Shown here: one piece after another, positions 1-9,251 of the stretch
How positions within the stretch are numbered: the stretch's first letter is position 1
Layout: every line of letters begins with the position of its first letter
Assembly (NCBI RefSeq): GCF_027604915.1
Contig: NZ_JAJAQC010000001.1
Location: forward strand, 62,001 to 126,000
Source of the DNA: Streptomonospora mangrovi
GTDB lineage: Bacteria; Actinomycetota; Actinomycetes; Streptosporangiales; Streptosporangiaceae
Reading direction: 5' to 3'
Length of the DNA: 64,000 bases
Position numbers and translations under genes: made by a program
The notes under the pieces: model-generated
What the model was told of the DNA's origin: nothing
Database searches by the model: none
Seen by the model: the letters and a program-made list of their open reading frames with translations, nothing else

Positions 1-369
1 GGCAAGGCCGTGGGGCTGTCGGAGGCCGCGGTGCGCCAGCGGGTGCAGCGGCTGCTGGAGGCCGGTGTGGTGCAGGTGGTGGGCGTGACCGACCCGATGA
101 TGCTGGGGTTCAGCCGCCAGGCCATGATCGGCGTGCGCTCCGACGGCGACCTCACCGCCGTGGCCGACGCGGTGTCGGAACTGGACGGGGTGGACTACGT
201 GGTGATCACCGCGGGCTCCTTCGACGTCCTGGTCGAGGTGGTGGCCGCCGACGACGACGAACTGCTGGAGATCCTCGGCGCCATCCGCGCCGTGCCCGGG
301 GTGACCGCCACCGAGACGTTCCTGTACCTCAAGCTGCGCAAGCAGACCTACGCCTGGGGGACCCGCTGA
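1..369 (+). CDS. Lrp/AsnC-family transcriptional regulator (5' partial)
   Basis: The reading frame is open at the left edge, so the true start lies outside the window; 122 codons and a TGA stop are visible. The first residues are the recognition half of a winged helix-turn-helix (SEAAVRQRVQRLLEAG), followed by the alpha/beta RAM domain that binds small effectors and oligomerises in Lrp/AsnC proteins (AMIGVRSDGDL, then LVEVVAADDDELLEIL). Such proteins are usually amino-acid-responsive DNA-binding regulators. The effector and targets cannot be read from this fragment. The family call is secure; the specific role is unknown. Confidence 0.9.
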   Translation, partial: GKAVGLSEAAVRQRVQRLLEAGVVQVVGVTDPMMLGFSRQAMIGVRSDGDLTAVADAVSELDGVDYVVITAGSFDVLVEVVAADDDELLEILGAIRAVPGVTATETFLYLKLRKQTYAWGTR

Positions 370-387
370 GGGCCCGGCGGCGCGGCC

Positions 388-864
388 CTACAGCAGCCCC
401 ATGGCCACGCCGGGCGCGTAGACCAGCGCCGCGAACCGGGCCGTGCGGGTTACGAAGGTGACCACCACGAAGCTGAGCAGCGGCATCCGCAGGGTCCCGG
501 CCAGCACCGCCACCACCATGAACGGCGGGATGCTGGAGAACGAGCTGACCCCCACCAGCCCCATGGTCCACAGCGGCCGGCCCTCGGCCTTGGCGCGCCA
601 GCGCTCCGCCCGCTCGGCCCACTTCGAGGGGGTCTCGGCCCTGCGCTTGAGCCAGGGGATGTTGAGCGCGCCGCGGCCGAGGTAGAAGTAGACGACCTTG
701 GCGAGGGTCTGGCCGATTCCGGCCGCCACCGCCATGGCGAACAGCACCCCGCCGCCCAGCGCGCCCATGCCCATCAGGTACAGCTCGACGTTGATGACCG
801 GGAACAGCGCCGACACCGCCCCCATGACGAACGCCAGCGCGGTCTCGGTCACGGACTGGATCAC
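388..864 (-). CDS. Small VTT/DedA-like membrane protein
   Basis: 158-residue predicted inner-membrane protein. It has hydrophobic segments around residues 8-45 and 95-155, and the central Gly-rich stretch (MGALGGGVLFAMAVAAGIGQ) followed by KVVYFYLGRG resembles the VTT (SNARE-associated/DedA) fold. It is shorter than classical DedA proteins of about 200 residues. The GTG start at 864 was chosen because a GGAG sits 7 bases upstream and the helix begins directly after it. Some VTT proteins act in lipid or undecaprenyl-phosphate transport; nothing here gives a substrate. It lies tail to tail with the Lrp fragment and 71 bp downstream of rlmN on the same strand. Confidence 0.7.
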   Translation of the reverse strand: MIQSVTETALAFVMGAVSALFPVINVELYLMGMGALGGGVLFAMAVAAGIGQTLAKVVYFYLGRGALNIPWLKRRAETPSKWAERAERWRAKAEGRPLWTMGLVGVSSFSSIPPFMVVAVLAGTLRMPLLSFVVVTFVTRTARFAALVYAPGVAMGLL

Positions 865-935
865 TGCGGTCTCCGTTTGCGCCGGGAACGAAGGAGCCGG
901 GCGGGCCGGGTGATGCGGTGCGGCGGAGCTGGGCG

Positions 936-2033
936 CTAGTTCTCGGCGGCGGCCAGCTGGCCGCACGCGCCGTCGATCTCCTGGCCGCGGGTGTCGCGGA
1001 TGGTGACCGGCACGCCGTGGGCCTCCAGGCGGCGCACGAACTCGCGTTCGTCCTCGGGCCGCGAGGCGGTCCACTTCGAGCCGGGCGTGGGGTTCAGCGG
1101 GATCAGGTTGACGTGCACCAGGTGGCCCTTGAGCAGCCTCCCGAGGAGGTCGGCCCGCCACGCCTGGTCGTTGATGTCGCGGATCAGAGCGTACTCGATG
1201 GAGACCCGGCGCCCGGTGGTGTCGGAGTAGCGCCACGCGGCGTCGAGGACCTCGGCGACCTTCCAGCGGTTGTTGACCGGCACGAGTTCGTCGCGCAGGT
1301 CGTCGTCGGGGGCGTGCAGCGACACCGCCAGCCGCACCTGCATGCGCTCGGCGATCAGCTTGTCGATGGCCGGCACCAGGCCGACGGTGGAGACCGTGAC
1401 GCTGCGCTGGGAGATCCCCAGGCCGCCGGGGACGGGGTCGGTCATGCGCCGCACGGACTCCAGCACCCGCTTGTAGTTGGCCAGCGGCTCGCCCATGCCC
1501 ATGAAGACGATGTTGCTGATGCGGCCCGGCCCGCCGGCGACCTCGCCGCGGGCGAGGTCGCGCGCCACCGACACCACCTGGTCGACGATCTCGCCGGTGG
1601 AGAGGTTGCGGGTGAGGCCGTTCTGGCCGGTGGCGCAGAAGGGGCAGTTCATGCCGCAGCCGGCCTGGGAGGACACGCACAGGGTGACGCGGTCGGGGTA
1701 GCGCATGAGCACCGACTCGAACAGCACGCCGTCGAAGGCGCGCCACAGGGTCTTGCGGGTCATGCCGTCGTCGCAGGTGATGTGGCGCACGGGGGTGAGC
1801 AGCGGCGGCAGCAGCGCCTCGCCCAGGCGCTCGCGGGCGCCGGCCGGGAGGTCGGTCATGGCCGCGGTGTCGGACTCCAGGCGGCCGAAGTAGTGCTGCG
1901 CGAGCTGCTTGGCGCGGAAGGGCGGCTCGCCCAGCTCGGCGACCGCCGCGCGGCGCTGCTCGGGGCTGAGGTCGGCGAGGTGCCGGGGCGGCTGGGCCCT
2001 GCGGGGTGCGACGAAGGTGAGCTCGGCAGGCAT
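936..2033 (-). CDS. rlmN: Dual-specificity 23S rRNA/tRNA adenine-C2 methyltransferase RlmN
   Basis: 365-residue radical-SAM enzyme that methylates C2 of A2503 in 23S rRNA and of A37 in some tRNAs. The radical-SAM cluster motif CGMNC-PFC gives cysteines near 126, 130 and 133. The two methyl-transfer cysteines of the family are also present, near 119 (VTLCVSSQ) and 357 (GACGQL), as is the GEP motif ([11 protein letters not shown]). The ATG at 2033 gives the usual family length, although the reading frame continues upstream without a convincing start. It belongs to the cdsA-frr neighbourhood in actinobacteria; here a SUFU gene, an unknown gene and an ArsR/MFS pair separate it from cdsA. Confidence 0.97.
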   Translation of the reverse strand: MPAELTFVAPRRAQPPRHLADLSPEQRRAAVAELGEPPFRAKQLAQHYFGRLESDTAAMTDLPAGARERLGEALLPPLLTPVRHITCDDGMTRKTLWRAFDGVLFESVLMRYPDRVTLCVSSQAGCGMNCPFCATGQNGLTRNLSTGEIVDQVVSVARDLARGEVAGGPGRISNIVFMGMGEPLANYKRVLESVRRMTDPVPGGLGISQRSVTVSTVGLVPAIDKLIAERMQVRLAVSLHAPDDDLRDELVPVNNRWKVAEVLDAAWRYSDTTGRRVSIEYALIRDINDQAWRADLLGRLLKGHLVHVNLIPLNPTPGSKWTASRPEDEREFVRRLEAHGVPVTIRDTRGQEIDGACGQLAAAEN

Positions 2034-2094
2034 CGGTATCCAAGGACAGAAGGGAGCGGGCGGAACCGGCGACGGGAGCGGCGATGCGCGGTAC

Positions 2095-2108
2095 TTTAGG
2101 GGCCTAAA
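2095..2108. promoter_or_regulatory. Inverted repeat between rlmN and the SUFU gene
   Basis: TTTAGG-GG-CCTAAA is a perfect 6-bp inverted repeat in the divergent intergenic region. It is noticeably AT-richer than its surroundings and could be an operator or part of a promoter for either gene. No regulator is identified. Confidence 0.3.
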
Positions 2109-2225
2109 CGGCCAATGCGGCGGACGCCGTGGTGCCGCCCCGTGGGGCACTACGGTTCATACTATGCGGCGCTGGGGCGGCGCCGTCCGCAGACGAGTCG
2201 TTCGACCAGCCGACAAGGAGGGCCG

Positions 2226-3311
2226 GTGGCAGGAGCGCGCGTACTCCTCGACCAGTTCAGCCCGTACCGCAGCCGCCGAGTCGTCGTGGAGTACGACACG
2301 CGGACCACGGCCGCCTACCTGCTCGACGCCCGCGGCACCATCCGGGTGCCGGTGTGGCTGGCCAACCACGAGATGGCCCCCGACACCAGCGACCCCGAAG
2401 GGCTCTACCGCGGCCAGGCGCCGCTGATGCCCGCCGCCCACACCAAGCACCCCCAGGGCCGCGCGCCGTTCGCCGAGGACAGCCTGCGGGCGGTGTGGTT
2501 CGAGGAGGGCGACGGCGTGGCGCTGCTGGACGACGACGGCCTGCTGGCGATCATCCCGGGCTGGGCCGAGGCCGACAGCGGCCTGCCCGGCTACGCGCGC
2601 GAGGCGATCGGCAGATCGCCCTACGCCTGGGCGCTGGACCCGGTGGCAGCGCAGCTGTGGCCGCGGGTGGTGCACGCCGAGGCGTACTGGGACTGGCGGG
2701 CCGCGCCCAACGCCTGGCGCAGCGTGCAGCGCACGGTGTTCAACCACCTCACCCGCACCGTGGGCCCCGCCGGGCACTACTGGGACGTGTCCGACGGCCA
2801 CGCCCCGCTGATCCGGGTGTCGGAGCGCCCGCCCACCGAGGACCGCCCCTACACCGTGCTGAGCACGGTGGGGATGTGCGGCCAGCGCATGCCCACGCTC
2901 GACCGGTACATGGCCGACACCTCGGCCTACGCGCGGATCGAACTGGCGCTGGCCACCACCACCCAGGCGCACGTGGCGGCCCGGATCTTCCGCTGGATCG
3001 GGGCGTTCCCGTGGCGGGCGGTGACCTGGTTCGGCACCGGGCACAGCGTGAAGTGGCTGGACAACCCCGAGGACACCGCCATGCGCGGCGGCAACGCGGC
3101 GGTCCTGCTGGTGGCCGACCCCACCCCCCTGTCGGGGGAGTCGGGCCACCTGCCGCCCGACACCTCGGGCCTGACCTTCCACGGCGACCCGGTGACCTGG
3201 TTGTGGATCGTGCCGATCACCCGCCCCGAGCACCTGTTCGCCAAGGAGCACGACTCCGCCACTCTCATCGACAAGCTCGCGGCCGAGGGCCGCAGCTGGA
3301 TCCTGGGCTGA
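2226..3311 (+). CDS. Suppressor-of-fused (SUFU) domain protein
   Basis: 361-residue soluble protein. The C-terminal half looks like the bacterial SUFU domain: VLSTVGMCGQRMP, followed by an acidic/aromatic stretch and YARIELALATTT, then a long region ending in WLWIVPITRPE. The N-terminal half (DTRTTAAYLLDARG, PVWLANHEMAPDT) is characteristic of actinobacterial members. The GTG start at 2226 follows a strong AAGGAGGG at 2214-2222 and is preferred over longer in-frame starts that would reach into the upstream regulatory region. The cellular role of bacterial SUFU proteins is poorly understood; several are immunity proteins of polymorphic toxins, but no toxin gene is seen next to this one. Confidence 0.75.
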   Translation: MAGARVLLDQFSPYRSRRVVVEYDTRTTAAYLLDARGTIRVPVWLANHEMAPDTSDPEGLYRGQAPLMPAAHTKHPQGRAPFAEDSLRAVWFEEGDGVALLDDDGLLAIIPGWAEADSGLPGYAREAIGRSPYAWALDPVAAQLWPRVVHAEAYWDWRAAPNAWRSVQRTVFNHLTRTVGPAGHYWDVSDGHAPLIRVSERPPTEDRPYTVLSTVGMCGQRMPTLDRYMADTSAYARIELALATTTQAHVAARIFRWIGAFPWRAVTWFGTGHSVKWLDNPEDTAMRGGNAAVLLVADPTPLSGESGHLPPDTSGLTFHGDPVTWLWIVPITRPEHLFAKEHDSATLIDKLAAEGRSWILG

Positions 3312-3322
3312 CCCCGGGGCGG

Positions 3323-3592
3323 TCACCGCCGCCACCGCCGGGAGACCGCTTCGTCGATGACGTCGGAGGCGGCGTTGTAGGTGTGGGTGAGGTTGAACTC
3401 CGCGGCGCCGGCGCCCAGGGCGAAGGGGGTGATGTCGCCGTCGGTGAGGGCGACCTCGTAGCCGTGGGCCGTGGTGATGTGGTGGAGGCGGCCGTCGGGG
3501 GTGTCCTCGATGCTGTGGTACTCGATGATCTTCAGTCCGGCCAGGTCCATGAGGATGCGGCCGAGGGTGTCGCGCGGGGGCCAGGACTCCAT
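3323..3592 (-). CDS. Conserved hypothetical small protein
   Basis: 89-residue soluble acidic protein with no domain I can name. The sequence alternates predicted beta strands (GLKIIEYHSIEDTP, LHHITTAHGYEVALTDG) with a C-terminal helix ending in RRWRR. The ATG at 3592 is preceded by AAGGAGG at good spacing, and the stop lies 11 bp from the end of the convergent SUFU gene. Longer in-frame starts would run into the ArsR promoter. Real gene likely; function unknown. Confidence 0.65.
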   Translation of the reverse strand: MESWPPRDTLGRILMDLAGLKIIEYHSIEDTPDGRLHHITTAHGYEVALTDGDITPFALGAGAAEFNLTHTYNAASDVIDEAVSRRWRR

Positions 3593-3738
3593 GCGTGTCC
3601 TCCTTGGACTCCGTGGGCGGTGGTGCCCGACCATCGGGTTCCAGCGTGCCAGGCGGGCGGTGCCCGGGTCCGCCGCTCGCGGCAATCTGTGGACAACCAC
3701 TCGGCGCCCCCGTCCGGGCACGTACCGCACCCAACCCC

Positions 3739-3786
3739 CAAACAACTGTTTGACGGTCGGCGTGCCGGCGCCGTAGGTTGGCGCCC
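3739..3786 (+). promoter_or_regulatory. ArsR/MFS promoter with overlapping palindromic operator
   Basis: A perfect inverted repeat CAAACA-AC-TGTTTG (3739-3752) overlaps a -35 hexamer TTGACG (3750-3755). An 18-bp spacer leads to TAGGTT (3774-3779), which ends 7 bases before the GTG at 3787. This geometry predicts a leaderless transcript. A palindrome covering the -35 is where an autorepressing ArsR-type dimer would be expected to bind. Confidence 0.65.
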
Positions 3787-4389
3787 GTGACCCAGGACCC
3801 CCCCGACCCCTCGCTGCGCGGCCTGCGGCTGTTCGCCCACCCGCTGCGGCTGCGCCTGCTGTCGCTGCTCACCGGCACCGCCATGAGCGCGGCCGAGGCC
3901 GCCCGCGAACTCGGCGAGACCCAGGCCAACGTCAGCTACCACATGCGCCGCCTGCACCAGGGCGGCCTGCTCGAACTCGCCGAGGAGGTCAGCGTCTCGG
4001 GCGGCCGCGCGCGGCGCTACCGCCACAACGCCGACAGCGGCCCGGCGGCCACGGCCGGGGCTCCCCCGGCCACCCGCGCCGAGCACCGGTTGCTGGTCGA
4101 GGCGCTGGCCGCCGAACTCCACCGGCGCACCGACCGCCGCAGCACCGGTGTCCCCGGCCACTTCACCGACGCCGAGGTGTGGATCGACGCCTCCGCGTGG
4201 GCCGACCTGCGCGCGGCGTTCGACGCCGTGGGCACCCGCGTCCACCAGGCCGCTCGCCCGCCCCGCACCCCCGGGACGGTTCACCTCAGCGCGTCCCTGC
4301 TGCTGTTCCAGCTGGCGGAGTCCGCTGAGGAAGGCGACGACCCCGGCGCACCCGGGGCCGGCCCCCCGGGCAGCGAGGACGCCCCGTGA
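3787..4389 (+). CDS. ArsR/HTH_20-type winged-helix transcriptional regulator
   Basis: 200-residue cytoplasmic DNA-binding protein. Residues ~8-80 are a winged helix: LRLFAHPLRLRLLSLL, then the recognition segment ELGETQANVSYHMRRLHQGG and the wing EEVSVSGGRARRYR. The C-terminal ~110 residues are predicted helical and probably dimerise or sense a ligand; no metal-binding cysteine cluster is visible, so a metal sensor is unlikely. The GTG at 3787 was chosen because the promoter's -10 box ends 7 bases upstream and there is no Shine-Dalgarno, consistent with leaderless translation. The stop overlaps the GTG of the MFS gene (GTGA), so regulator and transporter are co-translated. Confidence 0.88.
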   Translation: MTQDPPDPSLRGLRLFAHPLRLRLLSLLTGTAMSAAEAARELGETQANVSYHMRRLHQGGLLELAEEVSVSGGRARRYRHNADSGPAATAGAPPATRAEHRLLVEALAAELHRRTDRRSTGVPGHFTDAEVWIDASAWADLRAAFDAVGTRVHQAARPPRTPGTVHLSASLLLFQLAESAEEGDDPGAPGAGPPGSEDAP

Positions 4390-5609
4390 CCACCGCACCC
4401 GCCGGCCTGCGCCCCGTGCTGGCCCACCGCGACTTCCGCGGCCTGGCCGCCGGCCGCGCCCTGATGTACTTCGGCAACGGCCTGGCCACCGTCGGCCTGA
4501 CCTTCGCGGTGCTCGACCTCACCGGCTCGCTGGTGGACCTCGGCGTGGTCCTGGGCGCCCGATCGGCCGCCCTGGTGGTGTTCGCCCTGGCCGGCGGGGT
4601 GCTGGCCGACCGGCTGCCGCGCCAGGCCGTGCTCCAGGGCGCGTGCGCGCTGGCCGCGCTGTCCCAGGGCGCCATCGCCGCCGGCGTGCTCACCGGCGCG
4701 GCGTCGGTGCCGCTGCTGGCCGCGCTCAGCCTGGTCAACGGCGCCGTGTCGGCCGTGGGCCTGCCCGCCGCCGTGTCGCTGATCCCCCACACCGTCCCGG
4801 CCGCCCTGCTGCGCCCGGCCAACGCCCTGGCCCGCATGGGCATGATGCTCGGCATGGCCATGGGCATGTCGGTCGGCGGCGGCGCGGTGAGCCTGGCCGG
4901 CCCCGCATGGACGCTGGCCGGCGGCGCGGCCGTCTTCGCCGCGGCGGGCCTGGCCTTCGCCGCCGTGCGCGTGGTGGTGCCGCGCCGCACCGACCACGCC
5001 CACCCGCTGCGCGACCTCGCCGAGGGCTGGTCGGAGTTCGCCTCGCGGCCCTGGGTGTGGTCGGTGGTACTCCAGTTCATGGTGGTCAACGCGGTGTTCG
5101 CCGGCGGGGTGAAGGTGCTGGGCGCCGGCGTGGCCGACGAGACGATCGGGCGCGGGCTGTGGGGCCTGGTGCTCAGCGCCGAGACGGCGGGCGCGCTGCT
5201 CGGCGGGGTGCTGGCGGCGCGCTGGCAGCCGCGCCGGGCGCTGCTGTTCGGTGTCGCGCTCACCGCCGTGGACGCCCTGCCGCTGCTGACGCTGGGCTAT
5301 GCCCCCTCGGTGCCGTTCCTGCTGGGGGCCATGTTCCTCACCGGGGTGGCGCTGGAGCAGTTCGGCGTGGCCTGGGAGGTGTCGCTCCAGCAGAACATCC
5401 CGCCCGACCGCCTGGCGCGGGTGTACTCCTACGACGCGCTGGGGTCGTTCGTGGCCCTGCCCATCGGCGAGGCGCTGGCCGGCCCGCTGGCGGCGCTGCT
5501 GGGCACCCGCACCACCCTGGCGGGCGGGGCCGCGCTCATCCTGCTGGCCACACTCGGCGTGCTGGCCTCGCGGGGGGTGCGCACGCTGGAGGTGCGCCAG
5601 GACGAGTGA
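4386..5609 (+). CDS. MFS transporter, drug/siderophore-exporter type
   Basis: 407-residue integral membrane protein with about 12 hydrophobic segments. It has the MFS loop motif after TM2 (GGVLADRLPRQAVL) and a central cytoplasmic loop near residue 200 (RRTDHAHPLRDLAEGW). The overall pattern resembles the MFS_3 family that contains EntS-like enterobactin exporters and macrolide exporters. It starts by GTG inside the ArsR stop codon, so expression should follow that repressor. The substrate is unknown; a small hydrophobic toxicant or a siderophore is plausible from context only. It ends 7 bp from the convergent cdsA with no terminator between them. Confidence 0.88.
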   Translation: MTTAPAGLRPVLAHRDFRGLAAGRALMYFGNGLATVGLTFAVLDLTGSLVDLGVVLGARSAALVVFALAGGVLADRLPRQAVLQGACALAALSQGAIAAGVLTGAASVPLLAALSLVNGAVSAVGLPAAVSLIPHTVPAALLRPANALARMGMMLGMAMGMSVGGGAVSLAGPAWTLAGGAAVFAAAGLAFAAVRVVVPRRTDHAHPLRDLAEGWSEFASRPWVWSVVLQFMVVNAVFAGGVKVLGAGVADETIGRGLWGLVLSAETAGALLGGVLAARWQPRRALLFGVALTAVDALPLLTLGYAPSVPFLLGAMFLTGVALEQFGVAWEVSLQQNIPPDRLARVYSYDALGSFVALPIGEALAGPLAALLGTRTTLAGGAALILLATLGVLASRGVRTLEVRQDE

Positions 5610-5616
5610 CGAGCCC

Positions 5617-6828
5617 TCAGGCCACCAGCAGCGACAGCACCACCCAGGCGACCGGGCCGGCGATCAGCAGGGAGTCGACCCGGTCCAGCAGGCCGCCGTG
5701 GCCCGGCATGAACCGGCCCATGTCCTTGACCCCCAGGTCGCGCTTGAACATGGACTCGATCAGGTCGCCCACGGTGGCGGCCAGCACCACCGCCAGGCCC
5801 AGCACCGCGCCCGCCCACACCGGGCCGTCCAGCATGAACACCACGGTCAGCGCGCCCACGAGCATGCACGCCAGCACCGAGCCGCCGAACCCCTCCCAGG
5901 TCTTGTTGGGGCTGATGACCGGCGCCATCCTGTGCCGGCCGATGAGGATGCCGGCGAAGTAGCCGCCGATGTCGCTGGAGATGGTGACGAGGATGAACGC
6001 GATCAGCCGCTCGGGGCCGTCGTCGGGTGTGGCGATCAGCAACTGCCAGGTGCCCAGCAGGAACGGCAGGTACACCAGGGTGAACAGGTTGGCGCCGGCG
6101 TCGCGGACATAGCCCTGCGACCCGGCCCGCAGCCGCCACGACAGCGCGGCGATCGCGGTGAGCGCGGTGGCGCCCACCAGCCACTCGGGGCCGCCGAAGT
6201 AGGCGCACACCTGCATGGCCACGCCGCCCGCCGCCAGCGGCGGCAGCGCCAGCCGGCCGCCGGTGGAGACCAGGCCGCGGTTGATCTCGCGCAGCCCGAT
6301 CAGCACGGCCGCCGAGGTGATGGCGACGAAGCCCGCGGAGTAGGGGTAGATCGACAGCAGCACCAGCGCGCCCAGCGCCACACCGCTGGCGATGGCCACC
6401 GGCAGGTTGCGGCCGGTGCGCACCGGCTGGCCGTCGGGCTTGTGCAGCACGAACCGCCGGTTCTCGGGGCGCGCCGGACCGGCGCCCGGCCCGGCGTGGG
6501 CGGCGGGCGCGGATCCGGCGGACCCGGACTGCTCGGGCGGCGCGGACGCGGGCGGTTCGGACGGCTCGGGTACGGCCGAGCCGGTGGGCGGCGGAGGGCC
6601 GGCGGGGGTGTCCTCGCCGGGTTCCTCGGGCGCGCCGCCCGAGGGCGCGGCGCCGTACCCCGAGCCGCCCGCGGCGGCGCCGGGCGCGGAGCCGTTCACC
6701 GAGGGCGGCGCCGGGCGGGCCGGCCCGGCGGCGCCGGGGTCAGCGGCCGCACCGGAGTCGGCCGGCGGCACGGGGCCGGTCCCGCCTCTGTCGTCGTCCT
6801 GCTCGGATCCGGGCTCGATGAACGTCAC
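5617..6828 (-). CDS. cdsA: Phosphatidate cytidylyltransferase (CDP-diacylglycerol synthase)
   Basis: 403-residue membrane enzyme making CDP-diacylglycerol from phosphatidate and CTP, the branch point to all bacterial phospholipids. The family signature is intact near residues 360-385: FKRDLGVKDMGRFMPGHGG followed by LLDRVD, which carries the metal-binding acidic residues. About eight hydrophobic segments follow an unusual 135-residue Pro/Gly/Ala/Ser-rich N-terminal tail, probably disordered and cytoplasmic; such tails are common in actinobacterial CdsA. The GTG start at 6828 lies 5 bp after the frr stop, so the gene is translated as the last member of the rpsB-tsf-pyrH-frr-cdsA operon. Confidence 0.97.
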   Translation of the reverse strand: MTFIEPGSEQDDDRGGTGPVPPADSGAAADPGAAGPARPAPPSVNGSAPGAAAGGSGYGAAPSGGAPEEPGEDTPAGPPPPTGSAVPEPSEPPASAPPEQSGSAGSAPAAHAGPGAGPARPENRRFVLHKPDGQPVRTGRNLPVAIASGVALGALVLLSIYPYSAGFVAITSAAVLIGLREINRGLVSTGGRLALPPLAAGGVAMQVCAYFGGPEWLVGATALTAIAALSWRLRAGSQGYVRDAGANLFTLVYLPFLLGTWQLLIATPDDGPERLIAFILVTISSDIGGYFAGILIGRHRMAPVISPNKTWEGFGGSVLACMLVGALTVVFMLDGPVWAGAVLGLAVVLAATVGDLIESMFKRDLGVKDMGRFMPGHGGLLDRVDSLLIAGPVAWVVLSLLVA

Positions 6829-6833
6829 TGGCG

Positions 6834-7391
6834 CTAGACCTCAAGCAGTTCGGATTCCTTGTGCTTCAGCAGCTCGTCGATCTGGGCGACGTACTTCTGG
6901 GTCAGCTCGTCCAGCTCGTCCTGGGCGCGGTGGCCCTCGTCCTCGCCGATGTCGCCGCCCTTGACGGCCTTGTCGATGGCGTCCTTGGCGTGGCGGCGGA
7001 CGTTGCGGACGGACACGCGGGCGTCCTCGGCCTTGCCGCGCGCGAGCTTGGCGTACTCCTTGCGGCGCTCCTCGGACAGGTCGGGGAACACCACGCGGAT
7101 GATGTTGCCGTCGTTGGCCGGGTTCACGCCGAGGTCGCTCTCGCGGATGGCCTTCTCAACGGCCGACAGGGAGTTCTTGTCGAACGGGGAGACGACCACC
7201 ATGCGCGGCTCGGGCACGGAGAACGACGCGAGCTGGTTGATCGGGGTGGGGGCGCCGTAGTACTCGGCCGTGATCTTGTTGAAGGTGGCGGGACCGGGAC
7301 GGCCCGTGCGGATCGCGGCGAAGTCCTCCTTGGCGACCACCACGGCCTTCTCCATCTTCTCCTCGGCCTCGAGGAGGGTCTCTTCGATCAT
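6834..7391 (-). CDS. frr: Ribosome recycling factor
   Basis: 185 residues, the standard length. With EF-G it splits post-termination ribosomes. The first residues ([20 protein letters not shown]) begin the long helical bundle, the middle ([20 protein letters not shown]) is domain II and the connecting hinge, and the C-terminus ([19 protein letters not shown]) holds the conserved arginines that contact 23S rRNA. The ATG at 7391 has a GGGAG upstream. It is fourth in the rpsB operon, 47 bp downstream of pyrH. Confidence 0.98.
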   Translation of the reverse strand: MIEETLLEAEEKMEKAVVVAKEDFAAIRTGRPGPATFNKITAEYYGAPTPINQLASFSVPEPRMVVVSPFDKNSLSAVEKAIRESDLGVNPANDGNIIRVVFPDLSEERRKEYAKLARGKAEDARVSVRNVRRHAKDAIDKAVKGGDIGEDEGHRAQDELDELTQKYVAQIDELLKHKESELLEV

Positions 7392-7438
7392 TGGGGCTCC
7401 CGTGTGTCGCTTCGATCTGTCGGAGGTCTGCGCGTGCC

Positions 7439-8209
7439 TCAGCCGTCGGCCCGGCCCACGATGGTGCCGATCTTCTCGCCGCGCACCGCGCGGACGATGT
7501 TGCCCTTGCCCATCAGGTCGAACACCACGATCGGCAGGCCGTTGTCCATGCACAGGCTGACCGCGGTGGCGTCCATGACCTTCAGGCCGCGGGTGAGCAC
7601 CTCGTTGTAGTCGAGCCGGTCGAACTTGACCGCCCCCGCGTTGCGGTGGGGGTCGGAGTCGTAGACGCCGTCGACCTGGGTGCCCTTGAGGACCGCCTGG
7701 GCCTCGATCTCCAGGGCGCGCTGGGCGGCGGCGGTGTCGGTCGAGAAGAACGGCGCGCCGAGCCCGGCTCCGAAGATGACCACGCGGCCCTTCTCCAGGT
7801 GCCGGATGGCGCGGCGCGGGATGTAGGCCTCGGCGACCTGGCTCATGTGGATGGCGGTCTGCACGCGGGTCTCGACCCCCTGGCGCTCCAGGAAGTCCTG
7901 GAGGGCCAGGCAGTTGATGACGGTGCCGAGCATGCCCATGTAGTCGGCGCGGCCCCGCTCCATGCCGCGCTCGGACATGTCGGCGCCGCGGAACATGTTG
8001 CCCCCGCCGACGACGACGGCGACCTGGATGCCCTCCGACACCACCGCCGCGATCGACTCCGCCAGGTACTCCACGACCGCGGCGTCGATGCCGAGTTCGT
8101 CGCCGCCGGCGAACGCCTCGCCCGACAGCTTCAGTACGACGCGCCGCCAGCCAGAGTCGTGCATGGCTGGGGCGGCCTGCGCGGCGGCATGGCCTTCGGT
8201 CTCCGACAC
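7439..8209 (-). CDS. pyrH: UMP kinase
   Basis: 256-residue cytoplasmic UMP kinase of the amino-acid-kinase fold, making UDP for RNA and cell-wall precursors. Landmarks are [14 protein letters not shown] (phosphate loop), [28 protein letters not shown], and [16 protein letters not shown] at the nucleotide-binding site. The GTG at 8209 is chosen because a GGAGG lies 9 bases before it; an internal ATG at 8164 would remove a 15-residue tail and still leave a complete kinase. It sits between tsf and frr in the conserved operon, with a strong hairpin separating it from tsf. Confidence 0.96.
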   Translation of the reverse strand: MSETEGHAAAQAAPAMHDSGWRRVVLKLSGEAFAGGDELGIDAAVVEYLAESIAAVVSEGIQVAVVVGGGNMFRGADMSERGMERGRADYMGMLGTVINCLALQDFLERQGVETRVQTAIHMSQVAEAYIPRRAIRHLEKGRVVIFGAGLGAPFFSTDTAAAQRALEIEAQAVLKGTQVDGVYDSDPHRNAGAVKFDRLDYNEVLTRGLKVMDATAVSLCMDNGLPIVVFDLMGKGNIVRAVRGEKIGTIVGRADG

Positions 8210-8298
8210 GGCGCTCGGCCTCCTTCTGGTTCCCCCGAGTGGTAACGCGGCGCGGGGCGGCCGATGCTGCACCGGGCAGGCCCCGCCTGATCCACCGA

Positions 8299-8327
8299 AG
8301 GTGCCGGGGTGGGACACCCCGACACCT
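8299..8327 (-). terminator. Hairpin between tsf and pyrH
   Basis: Thirteen-bp stem with one mismatch and a three-base loop (arms 8299-8311 and 8315-8327), lying 16 nt after the tsf stop on the minus strand. There is no T-run, so it may attenuate transcription or stabilise the rpsB-tsf message rather than fully terminate. Confidence 0.6.
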
Positions 8328-8343
8328 CCATCATGTCAAACGG

Positions 8344-9180
8344 CTAGGACTGCCCGACCTTGAAGCGGACGAAGCGGCGGACGGTGACCCCGGCCTCGTC
8401 GACGACCTTCTGGATGGTCTTCTTGTTGTCCTTCACGAACGGCTGCCCCAGCAGGGTGGTGTCCTTGAAGAACCCGTTGACGCGGCCCTCGATGATCTTG
8501 GGCAGGGCCTGCTCCGGCTTGCCCTCCTCGCGGGCGGTGGCCTCGGCGATGCGGCGCTCGTTGGCGACGATGTCCTCGGGGACGTCGTCCTTGCTGACGT
8601 AGGTCGGCGCGAGCGCGGCGATCTGCTGGGCGAGGTCCCGGCCGACCTCGGCGTTGGCCTGGTCCAGCTCGACCAGCACGCCCATGGTCGGGGGCAGGTC
8701 GGGGTCGGACTTGTGCAGGTAGCTGGCGACGTAGCCGCCCTCGACCTTGGCGAAGCGGCGCAGCTCCAGCTTCTCGCCGATGACGGCGCTGCGCTCCTCG
8801 ATGACGGCCTGCACGGTCTTGCCGTCGATGAACTCGGTGGCCAGCAGCGCCGGGGTGTCGGCGGCGTCGGTGCGCGCGACGAGGTCGGCGATGTCGGCGG
8901 CCAGGCTCTGGAACTGCTCGTTCTTGGCGACGAAGTCGGTCTCGCAGCTCAGCTCGATGAGCACGGCCGAGGTGTCGGAGTCCTGCTTGAGGGCGATGAG
9001 GCCGTTGCTGGTGGTGCGCTCGGCGCGCTTGCCGACGTCCTTCGCGCCCTTCACCCGCAGGAACTCGACGGCCTTGTCGAAGTCGCCGTCGCTCTGCTCC
9101 AGGGCCTTCTTGCAGGCCATCATGCCGGCGCCGGTCAGGTCGCGCAGCTTCTTGACGTCAGCGGCGGTGTAGTTCGCCAT
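8344..9180 (-). CDS. tsf: Elongation factor Ts
   Basis: 278 residues. It exchanges GDP for GTP on EF-Tu. The N-terminal UBA-like domain carries the invariant [12 protein letters not shown], and the core contains the family signature [15 protein letters not shown] followed by the dimerisation and coiled-coil regions. ATG start at 9180. It is second in the operon after rpsB, separated from it by a perfect hairpin that probably sets the ratio of S2 to EF-Ts. Confidence 0.98.
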   Translation of the reverse strand: MANYTAADVKKLRDLTGAGMMACKKALEQSDGDFDKAVEFLRVKGAKDVGKRAERTTSNGLIALKQDSDTSAVLIELSCETDFVAKNEQFQSLAADIADLVARTDAADTPALLATEFIDGKTVQAVIEERSAVIGEKLELRRFAKVEGGYVASYLHKSDPDLPPTMGVLVELDQANAEVGRDLAQQIAALAPTYVSKDDVPEDIVANERRIAEATAREEGKPEQALPKIIEGRVNGFFKDTTLLGQPFVKDNKKTIQKVVDEAGVTVRRFVRFKVGQS

Positions 9181-9251
9181 AGCTGTTCTCTAATCCCCTT
9201 GTGTGGGTCGGCGGGTCTCACGGGGTCGCGGGCCGCGGGCGCGGCCCGCAG

